A stretch of 64,000 nt of DNA from Janthinobacterium agaricidamnosum NBRC 102515 = DSM 9628. Lineage in GTDB: Bacteria; Pseudomonadota; Gammaproteobacteria; Burkholderiales; Burkholderiaceae_D. The DNA is taken from the NCBI RefSeq assembly GCF_000723165.1, contig NZ_HG322949.1, positions 5,765,995 to 5,829,994 of the forward strand, written 5' to 3'. Position 1 is the stretch's first letter; the number at the start of each line of letters is the position of its first letter. The position numbers and the translations under genes were made by a program. The notes beneath the pieces are model-generated. The model had not been told where the DNA came from, made no database searches, and saw nothing but the letters and a program-made list of their open reading frames with translations. This document shows positions 1 through 8,640 of this stretch, piece by piece.

Positions 1-98
1 CGGCGTCAAAACTCATTGCTGCGAGGGGTAGGGTTTTTGCGCTGCCGTGCGTCTACCTGAGAAGGATTCCCATTTACACCTTCCCGGAGATTGTACGC

Positions 99-2519
99 AT
101 GCCCCGTTTTTCCTTGCATCCCGCCCCACTCGCCATCCGCATGGCCATCGCGCTCGCTTCCGGCGCCGTCACGGCGCAGGCCGAAGGGCCGGCCCGGCCG
201 GTCGCGATCCAGCTGGAGCGCCAGCCGCTGGCCCAGGCGCTCAATGCGCTGGCCCTGCAAACCCGGCTCGAACTGATCGTCCAGCCGGCACTGGTGGCCG
301 GGCGCATGGCGCCGGCGGTGGCGGGCCAGATGACGCCGCGCCAGGCGCTCGGGCGCCTGCTCGACGGCAGCGGCCTGGTGGCGCGCCTCGACGGCACGGC
401 GGTGACGGTGCAGGCGGCGCCGCCGCCTTCGGCCGACGTGACCATGGCGCCGGTGACCGTGACGGCGCTGGGCGAGCGCAGCGCCGTCACCGAACAGACC
501 GGTTCTTATACCAGCCGCGAACTGAGCATCGGCAAGCTGCGCTTATCGGTACGCGAAACGCCGCAATCGGTCAGCGCGGTGACGCAGCAGCAAATGGAAG
601 ACCAGCACCTGGTCACGCTGGAACAAGTGCTGGGCCAAGCCACCGGCGTCACCAGGACCACCCGCAATTTCGGCGACCACCGCTTTTCGGTGCGCGGCTT
701 CGTGATCCAGGATGACAACCAGCTGGTCGACGGCGTGCCCGGCATGCTGTATTCGGCCACCGGCTGGCTGCCGGTCGACATGGCGATCTACGACCGGGTC
801 GAGGTATTGCGCGGCGCCGGCGGCCTGATCGTCGGCGCCGGCGATCCCAGCGGCGCGGTGAACCTGGTGCGCAAGCGTCCGCGCGCGCAGGCGCATGCCG
901 ACGTCAGCGTGTCGGCCGGCTCGTGGCACAATTACCGCACCGAGCTCGACGCCGGCATGCCGCTCAATGCCGAAGGCACGCTGCGCGGCCGGGTGGTGGC
1001 CGGGTATGAGGACCGCCGGTATTTTTATGACCTGGCCCATGCGCGCCAGCCGCTGCTGTACGGCGTGGTCGAGGCCGACCTGGGCCGCGACACCAGGCTG
1101 ACCATCGGTGCGCGCCACCAGGAAAAGGATATCGGCGCGTATTGGCTGTTCGGCCTGCCGCGCTACAGCGACGGCGGCGCGCTCGATGTGCCCCGTTCGA
1201 CATCGCTGGCGCAAGACTGGAACCGCCACGATGCGAGCGTCAACGAAGTCTTCGGCGAACTGGAACGGCGTTTCGGCGACGACTGGAAAGCCAGGCTGAC
1301 CGTCAACCGCAGCAACGGCGGCTTCGACCAGAAGCTGGCGCTGGCGCGCGGCGTGGTCGAGCGCGGCACGTTGGCCGGCCCGCGCCTGTACAGCCTGTAC
1401 TTCAAGAACCTGGACGTGGTCACCACCGGCATCGACGCCAGCCTGGCCGGCAGCTTCCAGGCGCTGGGCGGCACGCACCAGTTTTTAGCGGGCGCCAACT
1501 GGTCGCGCCGCAGCGAGGATGACAAGGGCGCGGCGATCGATGACGGCAGCCCGATCGACCCGTTCCATCCCGACCATTTCGCGGTCGCCGAACCGGTCCG
1601 TCCAGCCTGGACCTCGGCGCTCGACGTGCGCGACCAGCGCGCCGGCCTGTACGCCAGCGCGCGGCTGGAACTGGCGCAGCCGCTGCACCTGCTGCTGGGC
1701 GGGCGGGTCAGCTGGCTCAACTATCGTTCGGCCGACCGGATCAGCGGCGACCAGGTCGCCGGCTATGACCAGAACCGCGAGTTCACGCCGTACGCCGGGC
1801 TGGTCTACGACGTGGGCCGCTTGTGGTCGTGGTATGCCAGTTATGCCGACACCTTTCAGCCGCAAAGCAAGTACTTCACGGCCGGCGGCCAGCCGCTGAA
1901 ACCGGCCATCGGCGCCAACTATGAAACCGGCCTGAAGGGCGAACTGTATGACGGCCGCCTGAACGCCACGCTGGCGCTGTTCCAGGTCAGGAAGACCGGC
2001 AATGCGGAACTGGATGTCGCCAACGACGGCCCGTGCGACCGCAACGCCGACGGCAACTGCTACCGCAATGCCAGCACCTTGCAAAGCAAGGGGGTTGAGG
2101 CGGAAGTCAGCGGCGAAGCCTGGCCGGGCCTGCAACTGACGGCCGGCTATACCTATGTGACCAGCCGCGCCGACGACGGCAGCAGCATCAGCGCCGAAAC
2201 GCCGCGCCACCTGCTGCGCATGGCGGGCAATTACCGCCTGCCGGGCCGGTGGCGCCAGTGGAGTCTCGGCGGCGGCGTGGCGGCGCAAACCGGCTACGCC
2301 ACCCAGGCGCCGGACAACGATGCGGTGCGCATCGCCGATGGCGGGCGGGCCGTGTGGGACTTGCATGCCGCGTACATCATCGACCGCAGCTGGACCGTGG
2401 CGCTGAATGTCGCCAACGCGTTCGACAAAAACTACTGGGCCAACCTGGGCGAACTGCGGCGCGGTAATTATTACGGCGAACCGCGCAACGTGACGCTGAC
2501 GCTGCGCGCCGCGTTTTAA
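99..2519 (+). CDS. TonB-dependent siderophore receptor with N-terminal STN signalling domain
   Basis: Outer-membrane ferric-siderophore receptor of 806 residues (FpvA/FoxA type). After a signal peptide ending near AQAEG, residues about 33-105 form a secretin/TonB N-terminal (STN) domain, the part that in transducing receptors contacts a FecR-type anti-sigma factor. A TonB-box-like VTVTAL follows near residue 120. The plug contains RETPQSVSAVT and the typical VDGVPG turn, and the rest is a 22-strand barrel ending in an aromatic residue (AAF). The ATG at 99 has GGAGA eight bases upstream. A CGTCT element at 50-54 resembles the -10 of iron-starvation ECF sigma promoters, but this is weak. No fecI/fecR is visible, so a partner pair may lie just left of the window. 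The substrate cannot be read from sequence. Confidence 0.93.
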   Translation: MPRFSLHPAPLAIRMAIALASGAVTAQAEGPARPVAIQLERQPLAQALNALALQTRLELIVQPALVAGRMAPAVAGQMTPRQALGRLLDGSGLVARLDGTAVTVQAAPPPSADVTMAPVTVTALGERSAVTEQTGSYTSRELSIGKLRLSVRETPQSVSAVTQQQMEDQHLVTLEQVLGQATGVTRTTRNFGDHRFSVRGFVIQDDNQLVDGVPGMLYSATGWLPVDMAIYDRVEVLRGAGGLIVGAGDPSGAVNLVRKRPRAQAHADVSVSAGSWHNYRTELDAGMPLNAEGTLRGRVVAGYEDRRYFYDLAHARQPLLYGVVEADLGRDTRLTIGARHQEKDIGAYWLFGLPRYSDGGALDVPRSTSLAQDWNRHDASVNEVFGELERRFGDDWKARLTVNRSNGGFDQKLALARGVVERGTLAGPRLYSLYFKNLDVVTTGIDASLAGSFQALGGTHQFLAGANWSRRSEDDKGAAIDDGSPIDPFHPDHFAVAEPVRPAWTSALDVRDQRAGLYASARLELAQPLHLLLGGRVSWLNYRSADRISGDQVAGYDQNREFTPYAGLVYDVGRLWSWYASYADTFQPQSKYFTAGGQPLKPAIGANYETGLKGELYDGRLNATLALFQVRKTGNAELDVANDGPCDRNADGNCYRNASTLQSKGVEAEVSGEAWPGLQLTAGYTYVTSRADDGSSISAETPRHLLRMAGNYRLPGRWRQWSLGGGVAAQTGYATQAPDNDAVRIADGGRAVWDLHAAYIIDRSWTVALNVANAFDKNYWANLGELRRGNYYGEPRNVTLTLRAAF

Positions 2520-2607
2520 GTCATCCTCGGGCCGCGGCCTGAACGGCGCGCGGATGGTCGGCGATTGTGGATTATCATGGCCGCTGCCCTCTTTGGAAGG
2601 AGTCGAT

Positions 2608-3285
2608 ATGCCGCCGAATACGCTGATCAATGCTGACTTTTCGCAACGTGCCGTGCTGCACCGCGAGCAACAACAATGGGTCGCCTCGCCGCAACAGGGA
2701 GTGCGGCGGATTTTCCTCGACCGCGTCGGCGCCGAAAAGGCGCGCGCGACCAGCATCGTGTCGTATGCGCCCGGCTCGATGTTTCCGCTGCACGGCCATC
2801 CGGGCGGCGAGGAAATCCTGGTGCTGGACGGCCTGTTTTCGGACGCCAGCGGCGACTTTTCCGGCGGCTGGTATTTGCGCAACCCGCCCGGCTCCCATCA
2901 CGCCCCCAGCAGCGCGCCCGGCGCCACGCTGTTCGTCAAGCTGCGGCAGATGCCGGACCAGGAACGGCAGGCGGTGCGCATCGATAGCGGCGCGGCCGCG
3001 TGGCAGCCGCGCGGCGCCGGCCGGTCATGCTTGCCGCTGTATCACGGTGCGGCGGAACACGTCGAACTGCTGCGCTTGCAGCCCGATGCCGTGGCCGAAG
3101 CCGAGCTGTTCGATGGCGGCGCGGAATACCTGGTGCTGAACGGACAAATGACGGACGACGACGGCACATATGGCGCCGGCGCGTGGCTGCGCCTGCCGCC
3201 CGGCGCGCGCCAGCAAGTGCGCAGCGGCGCAGAGGGCGTGCTGTTTTACCGTAAGACCGGGCACCTGGCCGTGGCCATCGGATAG
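2608..3285 (+). CDS. ChrR-like cupin-domain protein with two cupin lobes
   Basis: A 225-residue soluble protein with two cupin-like halves. The first (about residues 35-115) keeps metal-binding residues in the PLHGHPGGEEILVLDG stretch and a later GSHHAP. The second (about 130-220) repeats the fold pattern EYLVLNGQM...GAWLRLPPG but lacks the histidines, so only one site probably binds metal. It resembles the C-terminal cupin of the ChrR anti-sigma factor without the zinc-finger domain. The start at 2608 is chosen because GGAAGGAG lies just before it; an in-frame ATG at 2554 has no ribosome site. No partner sigma factor is adjacent. Function beyond metal-dependent cupin is unknown. Confidence 0.8.
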   Translation: MPPNTLINADFSQRAVLHREQQQWVASPQQGVRRIFLDRVGAEKARATSIVSYAPGSMFPLHGHPGGEEILVLDGLFSDASGDFSGGWYLRNPPGSHHAPSSAPGATLFVKLRQMPDQERQAVRIDSGAAAWQPRGAGRSCLPLYHGAAEHVELLRLQPDAVAEAELFDGGAEYLVLNGQMTDDDGTYGAGAWLRLPPGARQQVRSGAEGVLFYRKTGHLAVAIG

Positions 3286-3345
3286 TCATCCGTGGAGTTG
3301 GCGGGAATACGTCCGGCCAGCTACAGGCCTGCGATCCAGCCAAGT

Positions 3346-4041
3346 TCAAGCCCAGCCGCTTTGCCGCCAGTTTCCGGCCAGCATGCCGGCGAACGCCGCC
3401 GGTTGCGGCAAGCCCTGGCAGACCAGCAGCGACGGCTCGACGGCGGCCGACCCCTCGGTCCACCAGATGCTGCGTCCGTCCAGCGCGGCCCGCGCCAGTT
3501 GCCGCGCCAGCCCGCCGTCGATGCCGGATAGCGGCAGCCGCGCGCCGTGCGGTCCGCGGCTGCCGGGCGCGGGATGATCCGCCAACGCCGGCCCGGCCAG
3601 CAGCGCGGCATCGAAAGACTCCAGCACGAAATCGTCGCGCAGCGACGACAGCGCCAGTTCCTCGATGCGGCCGAACCACGCGTGGCCGCTGTCGATCCAG
3701 TCGAGCAGCGCGCCGCCTGCCGCGCCGCAGGCGATGGTCAGCGGAAAATAGCGTCCGACCCGGTCGACGCTGGGCATCAGCACGCCGGCCCAGGCCCGCT
3801 CGCCGCATACGCCCGGCGCCAGCACGAAACGCCACACGGGACTGTTCAGATAGGTATCGAGCCAGCGCGGCCCGAGGCTGTCGCGGCTGGCCCGCATCGC
3901 CGCCTGCAGCCAGCCGTCCCACGCATCGAGCAGCATCGGCGGCAGGCGCCGCGAGACAAAGTCGCCATGCGTCAGCACCTTGCCGAAAAAGCCGGGCGCC
4001 CGGTCCTCGTGCCTGTCGCACGGCGTGTTCATTCGATACAT
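3346..4041 (-). CDS. tagF: Type VI secretion-associated protein TagF (ImpM family)
   Basis: A 231-residue protein of the TagF/ImpM family, recognisable from the N-terminal GFFGKVLTHGDFVSRRLP motif and the later LMPSVDRVGRYFPLTIA block. In Pseudomonas aeruginosa TagF is a post-translational repressor of T6SS firing and works with the PppA/Fha pathway; here both pppA and the fha gene tagH are in the same locus. It sits at the far end of the cluster and is divergent from pppA. Two close ATGs (4041 and 4032) are possible and neither has a strong ribosome site. Confidence 0.9.
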   Translation of the reverse strand: MYRMNTPCDRHEDRAPGFFGKVLTHGDFVSRRLPPMLLDAWDGWLQAAMRASRDSLGPRWLDTYLNSPVWRFVLAPGVCGERAWAGVLMPSVDRVGRYFPLTIACGAAGGALLDWIDSGHAWFGRIEELALSSLRDDFVLESFDAALLAGPALADHPAPGSRGPHGARLPLSGIDGGLARQLARAALDGRSIWWTEGSAAVEPSLLVCQGLPQPAAFAGMLAGNWRQSGWA

Positions 4042-4154
4042 GATGATTCAGGTTGAAGCTCGAGGTCCGGCCGTTTTTGATGATACGGATTGTAAACCAA
4101 GATATCCGCAGGCGGCGCGCGTCCATCCGGGCCGATGCCGCGTATCTCTTGCAT

Positions 4155-4183
4155 GGCCGGGGCGGCATGTCGCCGCCCCGGCC
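4155..4183. repeat. Perfect 12-bp GC-rich inverted repeat in the tagF-pppA leader
   Basis: The arms GGCCGGGGCGGC (4155-4166) and GCCGCCCCGGCC (4172-4183) are separated by five bases. No T-tract follows on either strand, so it is not a standard terminator. It ends nine bases before the pppA ATG used here and would form a very stable hairpin at the 5' end of the pppA message. Confidence 0.8.
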
Positions 4184-4191
4184 CTCCAAGC

Positions 4192-5034
4192 ATGGGAGCC
4201 AGTTTGACAATCCAGATATATCCGCCGCAGTCCAGCCGTTTGCGGATCGGGCCGGCTTGCGGCGTCAGCGACGCGGGCGCGGTACGCAAGCACAATGAAG
4301 ACTGCTTCCTGATCGATGAAGGACTCGGCCTGGCGGTGGTCGCCGATGGCATGGGCGGCCACGCTTCCGGCGAGGTGGCCAGCGCCGCCGCGCTGGTGGC
4401 GCTGGCCGACTATTTGCGCCAGGCGCTGGCCGCCGGCGCTGGCGGCGGCTTGCCCGACGCCGACCCGGACGCGACCCGCGCCGACGAGCAGTTGCGCGGC
4501 GCCGGCCTGCTGTTCGACGCGGTCGATCACGCCAACAGCCGGCTGTACCGCGACAACCGGGCGCGCGGCATGCCCGACGGTGCCGGCATGGGCACCACGC
4601 TGACCGGTTTCTGGAGTCCGCCGGGACTGGACGGCTTCATCCTGTTCCATATCGGCGACAGCCGTTTATACCGCTGGCGCGGCGGCGAGCTGGCCTTGCT
4701 GACGCGCGACCAGACCTCGTATCAGCTGGCGCTGGAATCGGGCGCGCTGGAGCATTTGCCGCCGCAAAACCTGCTGCTGCAGGCGGTCGGCCCGGCGTCG
4801 GCGGTGGTTCCCGAGGTGCGCATGCATACCGTCTGCGACGGCGACTTGCTGCTGCTGTGCAGCGACGGCTTGCATGGCTGCGTGCCGCATATCGAGATCG
4901 AACAGGCGCTGGCGCAGGCCGGGTCCGGCCCGCTGGAGCCGGCCTGCGCCGCGCTGGTGGCGCTGGCCAAGCGGCACGGCAGCCGCGACAACATCACCGC
5001 GCTGCTGCTGCGCTGCGAGCAGCGGCCCCTTTAA
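4192..5034 (+). CDS. pppA: PP2C-type Ser/Thr phosphatase PppA of the T6SS
   Basis: A PP2C/Stp1-family metal-dependent protein phosphatase of about 280 residues. Visible motifs are VRKHNEDCFLIDE (metal-binding Asp), VVADGMGGHASGEVAS, FHIGDSRLYRWRGGELALLTRDQT, LLLLCSDGLHG and SRDNITALLL. In T6SS loci PppA dephosphorylates Fha and switches secretion off; the fha gene tagH lies in the convergent operon. It converges on tssM with a three-base gap. The ATG at 4192 is used; a TTG at 4204 with GGGAG just upstream is an equally good start, and an upstream in-frame ATG at 4135 would place the hairpin inside the gene. No T6SS-type PpkA kinase is adjacent. Confidence 0.9.
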   Translation: MGASLTIQIYPPQSSRLRIGPACGVSDAGAVRKHNEDCFLIDEGLGLAVVADGMGGHASGEVASAAALVALADYLRQALAAGAGGGLPDADPDATRADEQLRGAGLLFDAVDHANSRLYRDNRARGMPDGAGMGTTLTGFWSPPGLDGFILFHIGDSRLYRWRGGELALLTRDQTSYQLALESGALEHLPPQNLLLQAVGPASAVVPEVRMHTVCDGDLLLLCSDGLHGCVPHIEIEQALAQAGSGPLEPACAALVALAKRHGSRDNITALLLRCEQRPL

Positions 5035-5037
5035 CGT

Positions 5038-8000
5038 CTACAGGCTGGCCGGGCAGCGGAACTGTTCCAGCGCATCGCGCTGGAATGGGTTGACCACGCT
5101 GCTGGCGGTCAGTTCATAGACCGCCTTGCGGCCTTCCAGGTCGAACGTCACGCGGTATTTTTCGCCTTGCGGGCCGGGCGTCAGCACGGCCTTGTCCATC
5201 ATGCGGAACCAGGCCCACGGGCCTTCGGCGGCCAGCTCGGCTTGCAGCGCCGGTATCGCTTCCAATTTGATCCGTCCGCCATCCTTGCCGCTCGGCAGGA
5301 TCACCGCACTGCCTTGCAGCGGGCCGCCCTGCACCAAGGTCACCGGCTGGCCGTCGATGGTCAGCACGATCTTGCTCAAGGCCGCATCGGCGCTGACCGG
5401 TTTCAAGTCGAAGCGCAGCGACGGCTGGCGGCCGCCGGCGGCAAACATCATGTCGCGCAGCCGCGCGCCGCGCTGGAACTGGTCCAGCGTTTCCTGGCTG
5501 ATGCCGAGCGCGGCAGCGCCGCCGCCGCTGCGCCAGCGCCATTGCGCACCGCTCATGTCGACATACGAGGCCAGGTTCCTGGTGAAGAAATCGTCCATCG
5601 CGCCGCCCTGGCCGAAGAACTTGCCGAAGTCCTCGGGCGTGATTTCCCTGGCCGCGCCGCGCACCAGCGGATAACGGCCGGCGATCGCCGCGCCGCAAAA
5701 CTGCGCGCCCGAGCCGGCCCACAGCGCGCTCAGGCGGGCCCGTTCATTGCCCAGCGTCAGGCTGTTGCCGGCGCTTTCGACGTATTGCAGGATGCCGGAC
5801 AGCGGCGCCGGCTTGCCATCCGCTGCGCGTTTCAGGCGCACCAGCGCATCGCCGGGCGGCGCCACCGCGCCGCTGCGGCGCGCGCTGTCGGCCGCGTCGA
5901 AGAACAGCGCGGCGTCCTTCAGCATGGCCAGCGTGGCGTCCAGCGGCAGCGCTGCGCCGGCCGCGCCGGTCGCCAGTTTATGCAGGTCGGCGAAGTGCAG
6001 CGTCACCGGGTTGTCGCTGCCCGGGCTGGGCGGCGCCGCCGTCTCGGTGCCGCCCAGCGCCGATTCGAGTTTTTTCCGGGCCTGGTCCAGCCGGCCCTTG
6101 ACCAGCTCGCCGACCGACGCATCGGCCGCCGTGTCGCCGGCCTGGTCCAGCGTGGTTTCGCGCGACGCCGTCGCCAGCAGCGTGCGCAGCGGCGAGTCGG
6201 GCGCGCCCAGCGCATTGCTGATGCGCGCCGCCTGGTCCAGCGTGCCGAACGGCTGCACCTTGATATCGCCGAGCAGCGTGTCCCACTGCTGGATGTAGTC
6301 GGCGAAATACAGTTGCAGCACCGCCCCCTTCAATTGATTCTTGTCGTCGCCGGCGGGATTGCTGCCGGCCGCTTCTTCCTGGCGGTCCAGGATCCAGTTG
6401 TCGCGCGCCACGTCGGCGGCGGCCTGGCCGCTGCGTTCCAGCAGCTTGCGGTAGCCGGCCACGCTGTACAGGCCGGGCAGGCCGCGCGTCAGCGATTCGC
6501 CGCTGCGCCGCGCCAGCAGCGACGACACGTCGCGGCCGGCGGCGCCGTTGATGCTGACGTCAGGCAGGCGCGCCGCCGCCACTTCGCGCTTCAGGCGGTT
6601 GTACACGCGCAGCGGCAGCGGCATCAGCGCCAGCGTCTGGCGCACCTGGGCGATCAGCGCCGGGTCCAGCTGCGCGCCGCTCAATTCCGGGTCTTCCAGC
6701 AGCGCCGCGACGTGGCCGGCCAGCTGGCGCCGCTGTTCCGCGCTGGCGCCGTCGAGGTTGCGGCTCCAGTCCAGGTCCAGCCACGCCTGCACCGATTCGG
6801 CGTCGAAGAATTTGCGGTCGCCGAGCATCAGGTACACCCGCAGCGTTTCATACAGCAAGTCCTGGTTGTTGGCGTCGCCGCGCCGCAGCACCGCTTCCAT
6901 GCGCAGCACGATGCGCGGCAACAGCATTTCGCGCAGCAGCCGGTGGTACAGCGTTTGCGCGCCGGAGCCCAGTTTATCGCCCTGGTACAGGCCGAAGCGG
7001 TTCAGCAGCGCCACGCCGTCGTCGCGCTGCGCATACCCGGCCGGCAGGTTGCGGGCCGCGGCCAGCGGCGGCAGCAGCGCCAGCACGCCGTCCTGCGGCG
7101 ACGTGGCGGCCACCAGGCGTTCGATATCGCGAGTGCGCCCGGCCACGTCGCCGACCATGTCCTGGTTGCGCGAATGGCTGACCAGCAGCGCGATGACGGT
7201 CAGCACCAGCGCCACGCCGATCGCCGCCGTGGCGCCCCAGTTGATCCACTGGCGGCGCCGTTCGGCCTGGCGGTTCAAGCCGCCCAGGTCGGCTTCCTTG
7301 AAGATCACGTCGCGCAGCAAACGGGTCAGGAAGTAGCTGCGGCCGCTGGCCGCATGCGGCGCCAGCACGTTGCGGTCCAGCCCGAAGGCGCCGGCCAGCG
7401 CGCCCATCACGCGGTCGATCGGTCGGCCATCCTGGGTGCCGCTGGTGAAATACACGCCGCGCAGCAGCGCCGCATCGGCGTACACGCTGGACTGGAAGAT
7501 CTCGGCCAGCATGCTTTCCAGGCCGTCGCGGATGGCGGCGAATTGCTGCGGGAAGCTGTACAGCAAGCCGCGCCGCTGCAAGTCGCGCTCCTGTTCCATG
7601 CGGGCCAGCAGGCGCACCTGCAACTGGTGTTCCAGCGCCGCGAATTCAGCCGGGAAGGCGCCCAGTCCGGAAGCGGCCTGGCCGGCGTCGAGCGGGAACG
7701 TCATGCCCCACACCTGGCCGCGTTCGTCGCGTCCCATGCCGTCGAAGAATTCGGAAAAACCGGCCAGCAGATCGCACTTGGTGACCATCACATAGATCGG
7801 GAAGCCGATGCCCAGCCGTTCGTGCAATTCACGCAGCCGCTCGCGCACCGCCAGCGCCTGCGTCTTGCGGCCCGATTCGCCCAGTTGCAGCAAGTCGGAC
7901 ACGCTCAGCGTGACGATCACGCCGTTGATCGGACGCCGCCCGCGGTGCTTCTTCAGCAAGTCGAGGAAACCGCCCCAGGCGGCGCGGTCCACTTCGGTGT

Positions 8001-8586
8001 AGCTGTCCTGCGTGGTATAGCGGCCGGCCGTGTCGAGCAGCACCGCCTCGTCGGTGAACCACCAGTCGCAATTGCGGGTGCCGCCGATGCCGCCGACGGC
8101 GCCCGGCCCAAGCGCGCCGGCCAGCGGGAATTGCAGGCCGGACTGGGTCAGCGCGGTGGTCTTGCCGCTGCCCGGCGCGCCGATGAACATATACCACGGC
8201 AGCTGGTACATATAGCGGCTGCCGGTGCGCAATCCGGGTTGCGCCTTGCGCAGCACCGCCATCGCCTGCCGCATGCGCTCGGCCAGCGCGGCCAGTTCGG
8301 CCGCCGATTCCTGCGCGCCGGGCGCCGGCGGCTGGTTCCGGGCGGCCACGCCGTCCATCAACTGGCGCGAGGCGCGCACGCCGGCCAGCCATTTCCAGCC
8401 GAACCAGCCGGCCCAGGCCAGCAGCATCAGGATGACCAGCCGCCAGCGCGAACGGGCCGAGGCGAAGGGCTCGGCGCCGTCGAAGGCCAGCAACGGCGCT
8501 TCATACCAGACCAGCAGCGACAGCAGCAGCACGCCGCACAGCGCCAGCACGGCGGGCTTGCGCAGCCAGGGAATAAATCGTTTCAT
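5038..8586 (-). CDS. tssM: T6SS membrane-complex protein TssM (IcmF family)
   Basis: A 1182-residue inner-membrane scaffold of the T6SS. Two transmembrane segments lie near the N-terminus (starting LALCGVLLLSLLVW, then LVILMLLAWAGWFGW), followed by a cytoplasmic GTPase-like domain with an intact Walker A (GAPGSGKTT, about residues 135-143). A third membrane segment (ATAAIGVALVLTVIALLV) precedes the long periplasmic region that normally binds the lipoprotein TssJ. The ATG at 8586 is chosen over an in-frame TTG at 8598. This ATG overlaps the stop of a 14-codon ORF by ATGA, which suggests translational coupling. Last gene of the operon. Confidence 0.95.
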   Translation of the reverse strand: MKRFIPWLRKPAVLALCGVLLLSLLVWYEAPLLAFDGAEPFASARSRWRLVILMLLAWAGWFGWKWLAGVRASRQLMDGVAARNQPPAPGAQESAAELAALAERMRQAMAVLRKAQPGLRTGSRYMYQLPWYMFIGAPGSGKTTALTQSGLQFPLAGALGPGAVGGIGGTRNCDWWFTDEAVLLDTAGRYTTQDSYTEVDRAAWGGFLDLLKKHRGRRPINGVIVTLSVSDLLQLGESGRKTQALAVRERLRELHERLGIGFPIYVMVTKCDLLAGFSEFFDGMGRDERGQVWGMTFPLDAGQAASGLGAFPAEFAALEHQLQVRLLARMEQERDLQRRGLLYSFPQQFAAIRDGLESMLAEIFQSSVYADAALLRGVYFTSGTQDGRPIDRVMGALAGAFGLDRNVLAPHAASGRSYFLTRLLRDVIFKEADLGGLNRQAERRRQWINWGATAAIGVALVLTVIALLVSHSRNQDMVGDVAGRTRDIERLVAATSPQDGVLALLPPLAAARNLPAGYAQRDDGVALLNRFGLYQGDKLGSGAQTLYHRLLREMLLPRIVLRMEAVLRRGDANNQDLLYETLRVYLMLGDRKFFDAESVQAWLDLDWSRNLDGASAEQRRQLAGHVAALLEDPELSGAQLDPALIAQVRQTLALMPLPLRVYNRLKREVAAARLPDVSINGAAGRDVSSLLARRSGESLTRGLPGLYSVAGYRKLLERSGQAAADVARDNWILDRQEEAAGSNPAGDDKNQLKGAVLQLYFADYIQQWDTLLGDIKVQPFGTLDQAARISNALGAPDSPLRTLLATASRETTLDQAGDTAADASVGELVKGRLDQARKKLESALGGTETAAPPSPGSDNPVTLHFADLHKLATGAAGAALPLDATLAMLKDAALFFDAADSARRSGAVAPPGDALVRLKRAADGKPAPLSGILQYVESAGNSLTLGNERARLSALWAGSGAQFCGAAIAGRYPLVRGAAREITPEDFGKFFGQGGAMDDFFTRNLASYVDMSGAQWRWRSGGGAAALGISQETLDQFQRGARLRDMMFAAGGRQPSLRFDLKPVSADAALSKIVLTIDGQPVTLVQGGPLQGSAVILPSGKDGGRIKLEAIPALQAELAAEGPWAWFRMMDKAVLTPGPQGEKYRVTFDLEGRKAVYELTASSVVNPFQRDALEQFRCPASL

Positions 8587-8627
8587 AAGCACCTGCAAAG
8601 ACAGCGTTGGATCGGATCGAGTTTCAT
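8583..8627 (-). CDS. Possible 14-residue leader ORF coupled to tssM
   Basis: Between the tssL stop and tssM a strong ribosome site (AGGGAG, eight bases spacing) precedes an ATG at 8627. That ATG opens a 14-codon frame reading MKLDPIQRCLCRCL, whose TGA stop overlaps the tssM ATG (ATGA). The tssM start itself has only a weak AGGTG. This geometry is typical of translational coupling, so the short ORF may deliver ribosomes to tssM rather than encode a functional peptide. It is seen directly in sequence; there is no family support. Confidence 0.45.
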   Translation of the reverse strand: MKLDPIQRCLCRCL

Positions 8628-8640
8628 GCGGAGACTCCCT

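Noticed and set aside
1..98. End of an upstream fecR or other gene
   Set aside because: No frame gives a recognisable C-terminus; treated as leader of the siderophore receptor gene.
8586..8598. TTG start for tssM adding four residues
   Set aside because: The ATG at 8586 is a better initiator and forms an ATGA junction with the mini-ORF.
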